A program made the position numbers and the translations under genes. DNA of 64,000 nucleotides from Bacilli bacterium (GTDB lineage Bacteria > Bacillota_I > Bacilli_A > RFN20 > CAG-826): positions 1 through 64,000 of the forward strand of contig JAFTDF010000020.1 of the NCBI GenBank assembly GCA_017454295.1, read 5' to 3'. Each line of letters opens with the position of its first letter. Position 1 is the stretch's first letter. The notes under the pieces are model-generated. The model saw only the letters and a list, made by a program, of their open reading frames with translations. It did not search any database and was not told where the DNA came from. Positions 32,980 to 42,022 of the stretch are shown here, piece by piece.

Positions 32980-35900
32980 TTGTGGACGGCTAAGAAGAAG
33001 CTGCCGCCCAAAAACCCAAAATAGCCAATCACCCCGCAGCACCACAAGAAGGCGGAGAGTTTGGAATAGGGCGTTTCATAACGTAATAGATAACGATAGG
33101 TTTGGGGTCCCGTTTCGCCAACGCTTCCGCGCGCCACAAAGCCCACGAGACCGCCGTCGAGTTTGAGCATGGTTAAGGGCTCGGTCTTGCCACCTGGTAA
33201 AGTAACGGTGCCACCCCAGCCTTTATCAAATCCGAGGGTCGTGACGACGACGCGGTCTTTTTCATAGTTGGTAGAAAAGGAGAAGGTGTTGACGTCGGTT
33301 TGCACGTCTTGGAGACGATTCTCCTGCAAGGTGTCGTACACCGTTGCGATTTCAGCGAATTCTTTCTTTATATAATAAACGTCGCTCATATTGACCGAGA
33401 TTTCACCCGACCCACCATAGCAGAAGCATAGGTATTTCACGCGGCCCCGAGCATATAGGCCAAAGGTCGCCATCTTGTTTTGCCAATAAGAGGAACGGAC
33501 CGCGTTGGAGACGAGGGCGTGATCGAAGGAGAGGACGGCGTTTTCCTCCACGAGTTTGCCCGTTTCGTCAAAGCGATCGCCGATGGCATAGACACGAGGC
33601 CCTTCGTCTTTGCTGGAATTGTAATAATGGAATTCGAAATAAGCGCCACGGGGATCGTCGTTCAGATACTCCCCGTTTTGATGCAGCACGACTTTCCCAT
33701 AATCCCGTTTTACGGTTTGCGAGGCGGAAGCGGAAAGGTCGTTGAATTTGAGGTTGTGGTTTAAGAAATAGGCGAGCCCCTCCCCGGCATAATCGGCTTT
33801 GCCATCGGGGAGTAGTTTGTCCTCCTGGGAGAGTCCGGTTTCGTAGTAACGGACTTTGACGCCATTACCGACGGCATAGCGGCGAAGGCCATAATTCACC
33901 AGCATGTCTTGGTCGGATAAAACGGAGGGCACGGTCTTCTTAATTTCAAAACCCGGAAGCACGACATTGTCTTCGATCATCGCCCCCCAAAGTTGGACTT
34001 CTTGAGCTCGCTGCATTTCTCGGAATGCGGCCGTTCCGTAATTATCATGATAGAACGAGGTTTCATAGACGGGTCGCGTTTCATCGTGGCCGAGGTAATA
34101 AAGCTCATCGTCGCTAACGGCATAACCCAAGTTGGGGAGTTTATCCTGAGGCACCCCATAGACCCGGTAGCGATCACGGTTTAAAGAAGTGGGGATTTCT
34201 TGGGCGAAAAAAGGAACGTTCGGGGTGAAGAAATACGATTCTCCTTCTGGACTACGATATCCCGAATAATTGTTCTTGATCATGTAGTAACGGTAACCCA
34301 TGGTGGTGTCCGCCCCAAAACGCTTATGCAGATAAGAACCCGACCAATTGGGGTTATAGATCTTCGTGTCACCATAGGTGGTGCTAGTGGATCCCGCGTT
34401 TTTCAACTGGTTGTTAAAGGCGAAATCATCCACTTCGAAATTCATCAGCGAATGGAAGGCAATCGCGGTTTTATATCCTGCTACGCTCGATAAATAAGAG
34501 GTGCCTTGGTCTAAATCGTTATGGGCGCGGAAGAAAGAATTGTCTTGGGCTTTGATGGCTTCCGTCATCTTCAGCGACGCCTGGACATTCTCCGTGCCCC
34601 CGCCAAAGGATCGGGAAAGGCTCCATAATCCGTTATAGGCATAGGTGATGTTGCCCATCAATACGATTTCCACCGTCAGGCAACCAAACAACGCTTTGGG
34701 GAGCCATTGTTTGCGATATCCCACGAGCAATACGACGGTCTCGATGAAGATCAAGGCCAATTGGTAATAGAAGAACCATGCGGCATACACCCCATCGTAG
34801 ATTTCGCTGGCGGTATGGTATTCGCTTTGCCAGTAGGTTGTGCCATGGACGTTATAGATTGAGGCTTCGAATTTCACCCCTTTGAGCACCGCGTCGGCCA
34901 CATAGTAGACGATGATGGTGCCGGCTAGCGTTAATAGCGAAGCCAAAATCGGAATCGCCCGCGAGGATTCACCCCGTTGCTCAAGCCCCCAGCAAGCATA
35001 AGCGATGATGACGGGGACCAAGACGATGTACCAACGGCCATAGCCATTCCCGGAGAAGGCGTAGAACATGAAATAGGCCATGTTGGTAAAGCATAGATAG
35101 GCACAAAGCAGCACGGCGATGATGTGATTCCATTTCCGCAAGCGCAAAGAATGAAGCAACGCCATCGTAAAGGCGATCAATAGCGGCGTATAGCAAAATA
35201 ACGCGGCGGTCCAAGCATCGTAACCGGAGTTGGCTAGCGGTAACCTCGTAAACCCGCCGGTGGGGAAAAAGAAGGAGATTAGCCCCATGAGTTCGCGGCC
35301 TGGATGATCACCTACTTCTTCAAAGATAAAGCCGAAAAAACTCGCAAAATCATGACTTTTTAGCGAATTTAGCACCGCATGGAGATAGGCCGATCCGATA
35401 CTGGAAGCCCGTCCCGATAACGCCGATTCGCGCACGGAAGGAATCCAAGTGAAGGCGCATAACATTAAACCAGCGGCAAAGGAGCAAACGCCCAAAACGA
35501 TGGTGCAGACGTTGGCTCTGCGGTCTCTACTCTTGATGGTCCAGAAATAACGCCACAAGGCATAGAAGACGCCCCAGATGCACACCACGACCAAATAGAA
35601 GAAAGAGGTGATGCCCTCCAGGAAGATCCCCCAAATCAGGACTCCGGGTTTTTGCTCTTTGATGACCCGTTCGATTCCCCAAAGGATCATGGGAATATAG
35701 ACGGTCGCGGTTAACACATTGGGAAAGCCCGACATGAAGGTGGCAAAACCGGAAAAGGCATAGGCAATCGCCCCGATTCGGGCCACCCATTCCGAAGTCC
35801 CAAGGTATTTCAGATACGAACGCATCAGCAAGGCGCTGACGGCAAAACGCAGGAAGGTCAAAATGGCATAGGCTTGGGGAAGCGCGGCGCGCGGGAAAAG

Positions 35901-36251
35901 AATCAAGGCCACGACAAAGGGGTCGAATAGCCCATAATAACTCCCTGAACCGATATTATCGGTGCCCAAGAACACGTTTCCGTCATAGAGGGGGAAATGG
36001 CCGGTGGCGAAGAAGGTCCGCCAAGCGTCGTGATAATCATAGGCAAAGGGAAGGAACTGCCAGGTATAGTCCCAGTTGAGCATCTGGGTAAATTCATTGG
36101 TAATCAGGGCATAGCCCATCCAGGCCATGGATAGAAAGATGACGAATAAAGCGAAATAAAAGGTGCTGCCAATGTGGAACAAACCGGGGAAATGAAGATG
36201 GAAAAACGCCGCTACACGCCCCTGCCTTTTTTCTTTCGCCGCTCCTACCAT
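32958..36251 (-). CDS. YfhO family large membrane protein
   Basis: A 1097-residue protein. The first ~560 residues hold about 12 membrane helices in the pattern of YfhO and GT-C-type glycosyltransferases, with an early loop containing DGNVFLGTDNIGSGSYYGLFD. The large extracytoplasmic part (about 560-1060) is beta-rich, and a last helix precedes KKKRPRA. B. subtilis YfhO has been linked to lipoteichoic-acid glycosylation; the sugar donor here is unknown. It starts one base after the PII-like gene's stop without a ribosome site and is likely coupled to it. Confidence 0.85.
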   Translation of the reverse strand: MVGAAKEKRQGRVAAFFHLHFPGLFHIGSTFYFALFVIFLSMAWMGYALITNEFTQMLNWDYTWQFLPFAYDYHDAWRTFFATGHFPLYDGNVFLGTDNIGSGSYYGLFDPFVVALILFPRAALPQAYAILTFLRFAVSALLMRSYLKYLGTSEWVARIGAIAYAFSGFATFMSGFPNVLTATVYIPMILWGIERVIKEQKPGVLIWGIFLEGITSFFYLVVVCIWGVFYALWRYFWTIKSRDRRANVCTIVLGVCSFAAGLMLCAFTWIPSVRESALSGRASSIGSAYLHAVLNSLKSHDFASFFGFIFEEVGDHPGRELMGLISFFFPTGGFTRLPLANSGYDAWTAALFCYTPLLIAFTMALLHSLRLRKWNHIIAVLLCAYLCFTNMAYFMFYAFSGNGYGRWYIVLVPVIIAYACWGLEQRGESSRAIPILASLLTLAGTIIVYYVADAVLKGVKFEASIYNVHGTTYWQSEYHTASEIYDGVYAAWFFYYQLALIFIETVVLLVGYRKQWLPKALFGCLTVEIVLMGNITYAYNGLWSLSRSFGGGTENVQASLKMTEAIKAQDNSFFRAHNDLDQGTSYLSSVAGYKTAIAFHSLMNFEVDDFAFNNQLKNAGSTSTTYGDTKIYNPNWSGSYLHKRFGADTTMGYRYYMIKNNYSGYRSPEGESYFFTPNVPFFAQEIPTSLNRDRYRVYGVPQDKLPNLGYAVSDDELYYLGHDETRPVYETSFYHDNYGTAAFREMQRAQEVQLWGAMIEDNVVLPGFEIKKTVPSVLSDQDMLVNYGLRRYAVGNGVKVRYYETGLSQEDKLLPDGKADYAGEGLAYFLNHNLKFNDLSASASQTVKRDYGKVVLHQNGEYLNDDPRGAYFEFHYYNSSKDEGPRVYAIGDRFDETGKLVEENAVLSFDHALVSNAVRSSYWQNKMATFGLYARGRVKYLCFCYGGSGEISVNMSDVYYIKKEFAEIATVYDTLQENRLQDVQTDVNTFSFSTNYEKDRVVVTTLGFDKGWGGTVTLPGGKTEPLTMLKLDGGLVGFVARGSVGETGPQTYRYLLRYETPYSKLSAFLWCCGVIGYFGFLGGSFFLAVHKKKRPRA

Positions 36252-36252
36252 G

Positions 36253-36576
36253 TTATTGCTCTTGATTCACCGGAAGGCCGACGATGTCGGAAAGGGGAAG
36301 GGAAAAGGCAATGCCCATGCCCTTGGTGTCCATGCCAGCGCCTTTATTGACGGCGGATAACACGGTGTCCCGGATATCTTTGGGGACGATGATTAAAACG
36401 ATTTCTTTTTCGGGGGTCACGGGAATGCCAAAGAACTGTTCGGCATCGGGGTTGCCGGTGCCGCGCCCGGAAATCACGGTACCACCTCTTGCCCCGGAAG
36501 CCTTCGCGGCCTCCATGACCAAATCGGAATACCCTTTGTTGACGATGCAAAGGATGGCTTCGTAATTATTTTCCAT
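36253..36576 (-). CDS. PII-like signalling protein 1
   Basis: A 107-residue PII-fold protein (YEAILCIVNKGYSDLVMEAAKASGARGGTVISGRGTG, then EIVLIIVPKDIRDTVLSAVNKG). The loop between the first two parts corresponds to the PII T-loop. ATG 36576 has a GAAGGAGA ribosome site; the longer open frame is antisense-like and not conserved. It follows a second PII-like gene and the DUF1538 transporter gene, so it probably senses a nucleotide or metabolite and controls that transporter. Confidence 0.85.
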   Translation of the reverse strand: MENNYEAILCIVNKGYSDLVMEAAKASGARGGTVISGRGTGNPDAEQFFGIPVTPEKEIVLIIVPKDIRDTVLSAVNKGAGMDTKGMGIAFSLPLSDIVGLPVNQEQ

Positions 36577-36988
36577 GGTGCTTCTCCTTCTTGGATTTTG
36601 AAATCGGAGCTTCGAACGTCCGTGTGTTGCTGAGCATCTTATAGATGGAAACGCCGGCCACCGCATCGATGGGAATGGCAAATGCGACGCCTCTGGCCAT
36701 TTCCGAAACGCCAAAGCGTTCCTTGATGTGGGAACGATAAACGGCCCATTTATCGGTGCGTAGGATGCCAAAAACGACATCTTTTCTGGGAATGGCCGAC
36801 GAGGAAAAGGCATAGAATTCGCTGGGGGCGGTACCGCGCCCTTGGTGGATGAAGGTGAAATAGGCTTCATTCTCTTTTAGGAGTGAGGAAACCGCATCTC
36901 CTTGTCCATGGTTGACGATGGTGACCGTCAACACCAAGGAACGGAGACGGTGATTGGATTCATAGGGCGTGAATTCTTTGTCGCTCAT
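36566..36988 (-). CDS. PII-like signalling protein 2
   Basis: A 140-residue PII-fold protein (LRSLVLTVTIVNHGQGDAVSSLLKENEAYFTFIHQGRGTA, then VVFGILRTDKWAVYRSHIKERFG). It is distantly related to the next gene product and has a Lys-rich C-terminus. Its stop codon overlaps the next gene by 11 bases and its start overlaps the DUF1538 stop (ATGA). The ligand is unknown. The two may form a heteromeric sensor. Confidence 0.8.
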   Translation of the reverse strand: MSDKEFTPYESNHRLRSLVLTVTIVNHGQGDAVSSLLKENEAYFTFIHQGRGTAPSEFYAFSSSAIPRKDVVFGILRTDKWAVYRSHIKERFGVSEMARGVAFAIPIDAVAGVSIYKMLSNTRTFEAPISKSKKEKHHGK

Positions 36989-38574
36989 GAGAACGCCTCC
37001 TCCACATTGAGATGGATGATTTGGTCGTCATCCTCTTCCACGATACGGCGCCGTGCTTTGGCCAAAGCAAAACGATCTTTCAAAGTCGCGCTTAAACCCA
37101 TGCCTTGAATGACGATCAAAGGCATCATGGCGACCATGGCGACGAGCCCGAAGCCATAGAGATAGACGTCGTTTCCCGTGGTGACCGAAAGCCCGATGCA
37201 GAAAGGCAGCACAAACGTGGAGGTCATCGGCCCGGAAGCGACGCCGCCAGAGTCAAACGCCATGGCGGTATAGATCTTGGGAACGAGGAAGGAAAGGATG
37301 AATGCCAAAATGTAGCCCGGCACCAAATAGTAGGCAATGGAGAATTCGAAATGGGTGCGAATAACATGCAAAACGACGGCAACTCCATTCGAAATCGCCA
37401 AAATCCACAAGACTTTTGCGGCTTTAATCGAACCATCGGAGACCTCTTCGATTTGATGGGTTAAAACATGGACGGCGGGTTCGGCAAGCACGCCAAACAC
37501 GCCAAATAAACCGCCGATGGCCATCGCCCAATAATGGAAGGCCGGCTGGGTCCCAAACATAAATCCGACGGTCTGGGCTACGGGGAGGAAGCCCCAACTG
37601 ACAGCGGCGAGGAATAGCACCAAACCGGCGTAGGTCACAAACATGCCTACCACGATACGGAAGACCACCTTTTTCGGTAGCCTGATAAAAATCAATTCAT
37701 AAATCAAGAAGAACAAAAGCAAGGGCCCCATCGAAATCGCGACCCCGGATAAGGCATCTACCATCTTGGCGCCGAGGTTCGGCCAAATATCGGCGGGGTC
37801 GACAACTACCACCGGATAGACGGAAGGCAGCTCTTTTCCCATGGCCTTCATCAATAACGAAATCAAAATCACCGAAAGGATCGGCCCAATGGAACAAAGG
37901 GCGGTTAGACCGAAGGATTCTTCGGAATTGTGGCCGCCTTTACGGGAAGCGGCCAAGCCAAGGCCAAACCCCAGCAGGAAGGGGACCGTCATCGGCCCGG
38001 TGGTCACACCCCCGGAATCAAAGCAAACCGGGAGGAACCGTGGGTCGATTAAATACATCAAAGCAAACGCCAAAGCATAAAAAGCGAGGAACATGACGCG
38101 AAGATCTTGCTTCAAAGAGATGCGGATGACCCCAATGACCAAAAACAAGCCAACGCCCAAGCCGATGCTCAGCACGATGATAAACGAGGAGATCCCGATC
38201 TGCCCGGAGAGGACCGTCAAGTCGGGTTCGGCAATCGTGACCAGGACGCCCAAAACGAAAGTCATGGCCAAGACAAAGAAAAAGTTCTTCTTTTTGACCA
38301 AGGAGCTGCCGATGATCTTTCCCACTTCGGTCATGGACTCTTCGGTGCCGGCATTAAATAGCGTCATCCCGAAGACGATCATGATGACGGCGATGCCAAA
38401 GGAAATCATGGTGTTCGGCGACAAAGAATAGGAGGTGCCGCCGATGCTAAATGTATTGGGGTCGAGCCCGAACTTCGTGATGAGGAAAAGCACGAGCACC
38501 ACGACCGCAATCGGGAGCGTCGAAAGTGCCGACTCCTTAAGTTTTCCAAGCCAGAAGAACGCCCGTAGTTTCAT
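36985..38574 (-). CDS. DUF1538 family membrane transporter
   Basis: A 529-residue protein with about 14 membrane helices in two repeats. Each repeat carries a re-entrant-like motif: FDSGGVTTGPMTVPF near residue 185 and FDSGGVASGPMTSTF near residue 442. A DUF1538 pair (UmpAB) from Halomonas has, as I recall, been reported as a cation/proton antiporter, so ion transport is plausible but unproven here. Two PII-like genes follow with overlapping codons. Its start overlaps the rluA-type gene (TGATGA). Confidence 0.85.
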   Translation of the reverse strand: MKLRAFFWLGKLKESALSTLPIAVVVLVLFLITKFGLDPNTFSIGGTSYSLSPNTMISFGIAVIMIVFGMTLFNAGTEESMTEVGKIIGSSLVKKKNFFFVLAMTFVLGVLVTIAEPDLTVLSGQIGISSFIIVLSIGLGVGLFLVIGVIRISLKQDLRVMFLAFYALAFALMYLIDPRFLPVCFDSGGVTTGPMTVPFLLGFGLGLAASRKGGHNSEESFGLTALCSIGPILSVILISLLMKAMGKELPSVYPVVVVDPADIWPNLGAKMVDALSGVAISMGPLLLFFLIYELIFIRLPKKVVFRIVVGMFVTYAGLVLFLAAVSWGFLPVAQTVGFMFGTQPAFHYWAMAIGGLFGVFGVLAEPAVHVLTHQIEEVSDGSIKAAKVLWILAISNGVAVVLHVIRTHFEFSIAYYLVPGYILAFILSFLVPKIYTAMAFDSGGVASGPMTSTFVLPFCIGLSVTTGNDVYLYGFGLVAMVAMMPLIVIQGMGLSATLKDRFALAKARRRIVEEDDDQIIHLNVEEAFS

Positions 38575-39617
38575 CAGCGGCCTCTTTTCTTCGACTGCCC
38601 AAAATAATCGGGCTTTCGGGCCCGTCCTTTTTTGATTCGGGTTTGGCTTCTGGTATCACGGCTATCTTCTTTTTTGGGCGCTGGTTTGACCGGCGCCTTG
38701 CCAAACATCAACGCCTTAAAAGACGCGGGCATTTCCGCCGTGAAGTGATATTGCTTCCCATTATAGGGATTGGTGAATTTCAGCGAATAGGCATGGAGGC
38801 CAAGCCTTCCCAAGGGATTGGATGGCTCTCCGTATTTGTCGTCGCCGATGACATAATGGCCGCGGTGGCCAAGTTGGACGCGGATTTGGTTTTTCCTACC
38901 GCTATCGATATGAACGTCGAGTAAGGTATAAGGCCCCTTTTCGGCGATTTGCTTGTAGTTGGTAATGGCGAGTTTTCCCTTGGCTTTGTTTTTCGTGACG
39001 TAGACCAAATGGAGATCGTTTTGATCGAGATAATCCTTTAAGGTGCCTTCACTAGGTTCCATCTTTCCCTCGACGATCGCGTAATAGCCACGGTCCGCCA
39101 CGATTTCCTGCCAATGGTTTTGTAAGGTTTCGCGCACCTTGTTGCTTTTGGCGAAAATGAGTACCCCCGATGTATCTTCGTCCAAACGGTGGACCACATA
39201 AATCCGGCTTTTGGGGGAATTCATCGACACGTAGTCCGAAATCAACCGATAAGCGGTACGGCCTTTTTCTTTATCGGTAGCCACCGAAAGCAAGCCCGAG
39301 GGTTTGTTGATGGCGATGATGTCTTCGTCTTCGTAAATGATCGGAAGGTCTTTGCGATTATGCTTGGCGATGCGGTTTTTACTGATGGTCACCACATCTT
39401 CTTTGACCAAGGGGTAATCGAATTGCGAAACGGGAACGCCATTGACGGCCACGCAATGTTTCGAAAGCATCGTTTTAACGTTTTTGCGAGGGGTGTTTGG
39501 CATTTTGAACAGCAAAAAATCCAAAAGCCCGGTCTCGACATACACCGTGAATTCGGTGATGGACCGAGGATCGACGAGCCCTTTTTGGCGAGTGGGTTTC
39601 TTGGCGTTCGCGTTCAT
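38574..39617 (-). CDS. RluA-family pseudouridine synthase
   Basis: A 347-residue enzyme. An N-terminal S4-like domain (KNVKTMLSKHCVAVNGVPVS) is followed by the catalytic domain with HRLDEDTSG (catalytic Asp), RGYYAIVEG, and GRKNQIRVQLGHRGHYVIGDDKYG. The C-terminal 45 residues are Lys/Arg-rich. It isomerises uridine in rRNA or tRNA; the exact site is not readable. ATG 39617 overlaps the patatin stop codon (ATGA). Confidence 0.93.
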   Translation of the reverse strand: MNANAKKPTRQKGLVDPRSITEFTVYVETGLLDFLLFKMPNTPRKNVKTMLSKHCVAVNGVPVSQFDYPLVKEDVVTISKNRIAKHNRKDLPIIYEDEDIIAINKPSGLLSVATDKEKGRTAYRLISDYVSMNSPKSRIYVVHRLDEDTSGVLIFAKSNKVRETLQNHWQEIVADRGYYAIVEGKMEPSEGTLKDYLDQNDLHLVYVTKNKAKGKLAITNYKQIAEKGPYTLLDVHIDSGRKNQIRVQLGHRGHYVIGDDKYGEPSNPLGRLGLHAYSLKFTNPYNGKQYHFTAEMPASFKALMFGKAPVKPAPKKEDSRDTRSQTRIKKGRARKPDYFGQSKKRGR

Positions 39618-40471
39618 GCGTCTAAGTATACGCGCAAAGCGGCGATTCTGCGCCGGCAAGCTTCCTTTCCTTGCTCATAAAGTTCTTCGAGCTTTTTCAT
39701 ATCCCGTTCTGCGATGCCAACGGTGGGTGGGATATCGGGACGGATGACAAAGACACGCCCCTGCTTTTCTAGCTCTTCCACTTCTCGCATATCGCGGTTA
39801 AACACTTCGGCGGAGTGAATATAACTTTGGACGAATTCCGGATACTTCCGATATTTCCTTAAGGCCTTGCGGGCGGTCTTTTCTTTCACCGTCGGTTGAA
39901 CAAAACCAAATTCACGCGTCAGGATAATGACGATTTTCTCTTTGTTCTCCGAAAGGGGCTTCTTGTATGGGAAGGGAGCGAGTTGGCCGCCATCGAGATA
40001 TTTCTTGCCATCGATCTTCACCGGTTTAGAAAACAGGGGGAGAGAGGCAGAAGAGGCCAAACAGCGATAGGTTTTATTTCGGTTGGCGGTCTTGGGCAAA
40101 TACGCCACGGTACCGTCTTCAAGGCAAGTGGAAACGGCATAGAAGTTCACGGGGCTTCTGAAGAAGGCGTCTTCGTTAAACGGAGACTTCTTTTTCGGGA
40201 CCACGCGGAAAAGATATTTGAAATTGAACAGGTTTCCGGTCATGAGAAAATGGCCCACGGAAATAAAGCGGCGATCGCCCATCAATTCGGTAACGATATA
40301 ACGGCTCCGGCCCAGGTCGCCGGAAATGAAGTTGCAAGCGGTCAAAGCGCCAGCGGAAGTGCCGTATACATCGGTAAAGGAAAGTCCTTCTTCCATCAGC
40401 ACATCCAAAACTCCGGCCGCAAAGGCGCCTCTGGTTCCTCCACCTTGAACCACTAATGCCGCATCGATCAT
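39614..40471 (-). CDS. Patatin-like phospholipase
   Basis: A 285-residue serine hydrolase. The oxyanion loop is VVQGGGTRGAF, the nucleophile elbow is YGTSAGAL, and the Asp of the dyad is in YLDGGQLAPFP. There is no signal peptide, so it acts in the cytosol or on the inner membrane face, as in YjjU-type proteins. ATG 40471 has AAAGGTGG upstream. It heads a coupled operon with rluA, DUF1538, two PII-like genes and yfhO. Confidence 0.9.
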   Translation of the reverse strand: MIDAALVVQGGGTRGAFAAGVLDVLMEEGLSFTDVYGTSAGALTACNFISGDLGRSRYIVTELMGDRRFISVGHFLMTGNLFNFKYLFRVVPKKKSPFNEDAFFRSPVNFYAVSTCLEDGTVAYLPKTANRNKTYRCLASSASLPLFSKPVKIDGKKYLDGGQLAPFPYKKPLSENKEKIVIILTREFGFVQPTVKEKTARKALRKYRKYPEFVQSYIHSAEVFNRDMREVEELEKQGRVFVIRPDIPPTVGIAERDMKKLEELYEQGKEACRRRIAALRVYLDA

Positions 40472-40495
40472 GTCTATTCCACCTTTCGGGACTAA

Positions 40496-40504
40496 TGGTA
40501 TAGT
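40496..40504 (+). promoter_or_regulatory. Extended -10 at leaderless spacing for the 5'-nucleotidase gene
   Basis: TGG-TATAGT ends 7 bases before ATG 40511. No ribosome site. The bases overlap the opposing promoter region of the patatin gene. Confidence 0.5.
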
Positions 40505-40510
40505 GTGGTT

Positions 40511-42022
40511 ATGCAAAACTCAAAGAAATTTGTAATTTCTTGCCTCGTGCTTTTTTCCTTAGCCGCTTGTGCTGGACAAAACCAAAGTGAGAGTCTCTCC
40601 AGTTCCGATGCCTCGGTTTCCAGCCAAGCCTCGACCACGTTGGACTTTTATTGCGTTAACGATTTCCATGGTTCCGTGATCGAACGGATGAACGGGAATT
40701 ATTACGAGGCGGGAATCGAGAAGTGTTTCGGCCGTCTAAAAGAACTCAAGCAACGCGATCCAGAACATACCGTCATCTTATCCGCGGGCGATATGTTCCA
40801 AGGATCATTCGAGAGTAATTTCAATTACGGAAACTTCGTGACGGAAGCGATGAACGCGGTCCCCTTTGATGCAATGACGCTTGGGAATCATGAGTTCGAT
40901 TATGGGATCGAAAAGCTCTTGACCAACCGTGATCTCGCCCAATTCCCAATGCTCGCTGGCAATATCCGCAAGGTCGAAGGAACCGTGGACAAAGGCGATT
41001 GGGAAGAATTCGGCTCCTCCTTTGTCCTGGAACGGGGCGGTTGCAAAATCGGCATCGTCGGCATGATTGGTGCCGCCCAGACAACTTCCATTACCTCCAC
41101 TTATGTTTCGACTTTGGATTTTGCCGATCCCGAATCGTTCGCCATTTCCGAATCCGCGTCCTTAAAAGCCCAAGGCTGCAATGTCGTCATCCTTACTCTC
41201 CACGCCGATTCCAAAGAACTGGGTATGTGGACCGAATCGAAGAATCTGAAAAAGTATTTCGATGGTGTCTTTACCGGCCATAGCCACCGCCGCAACAACG
41301 ATACGATCGGTGGGGTAAGAGCCGTTCAATCCTATTGCAACGGCGAAGCCATTTCTCACATCCAATTGCGAGTGAGAGGAGATTCGGTTACCACCTCTTA
41401 TAGTGAAAATATCAACAGCAATAAAAGTTGGCAAAAATCCAATGAAATATCGGCAGTTTGCGACAAATATTTCCAAAATGAGACGTTTTTAGAAAAGCAA
41501 AATGGCGTGGCTGGCACTTTGAGTGGAAGCTTTAACCCCACCACCGTCACCGACTTTTCGGCCCAATCGATTTATCATCGTTTCATCGGGGAACACCCGA
41601 CTTTGGCCGTGGTCATCGAGAACAAGCAACGAGCCAGCGTTAACACGGGCACCGTCACCTATAGCGACCTCTATAAAGCTTTGCCCTTTACCAACCACAT
41701 CGTCATTGCCGACGTTCCTGGACGCGATATCTTGTCCAACGCCAAAGTCAATGAAACCTATACGGGAGACTTACTCAACTACGGAACCCTCGAGCCGAAT
41801 CAAATATACCGCATTGCCGTCATCGATTACCTTTTCTACCACCAAAACGAAAAGAAGGTATTCGACTATTATCCTTCCCTAAATACCGGAGAAGCCAAAG
41901 TTGTGGCCGATGTCCCAGAATACCCCGTCGATATCGCCTATGACTATTTCGTGAATGCCTGCGAAGGCAAAGTCAGCGCCTCTGATTATGGTGGCGGAGA
42001 CCACTTCAATCATTATCGCTGA
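40511..42022 (+). CDS. 5'-nucleotidase/metallophosphatase lipoprotein
   Basis: A 503-residue secreted lipoprotein. The signal peptide (FVISCLVLFSLAAC) ends in the lipobox LAAC with Cys20. The metallophosphatase domain has NDFHGS, LSAGDMFQGS, TLGNHEFDYG and TGHSHRR, which bind two metal ions; the C-terminal 5'-nucleotidase domain carries the substrate pocket region (SDLYKALPFTNHIVIADVPG). It would dephosphorylate extracellular nucleotides to nucleosides. Its last 17 bases overlap the convergent esterase gene. Confidence 0.93.
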   Translation: MQNSKKFVISCLVLFSLAACAGQNQSESLSSSDASVSSQASTTLDFYCVNDFHGSVIERMNGNYYEAGIEKCFGRLKELKQRDPEHTVILSAGDMFQGSFESNFNYGNFVTEAMNAVPFDAMTLGNHEFDYGIEKLLTNRDLAQFPMLAGNIRKVEGTVDKGDWEEFGSSFVLERGGCKIGIVGMIGAAQTTSITSTYVSTLDFADPESFAISESASLKAQGCNVVILTLHADSKELGMWTESKNLKKYFDGVFTGHSHRRNNDTIGGVRAVQSYCNGEAISHIQLRVRGDSVTTSYSENINSNKSWQKSNEISAVCDKYFQNETFLEKQNGVAGTLSGSFNPTTVTDFSAQSIYHRFIGEHPTLAVVIENKQRASVNTGTVTYSDLYKALPFTNHIVIADVPGRDILSNAKVNETYTGDLLNYGTLEPNQIYRIAVIDYLFYHQNEKKVFDYYPSLNTGEAKVVADVPEYPVDIAYDYFVNACEGKVSASDYGGGDHFNHYR

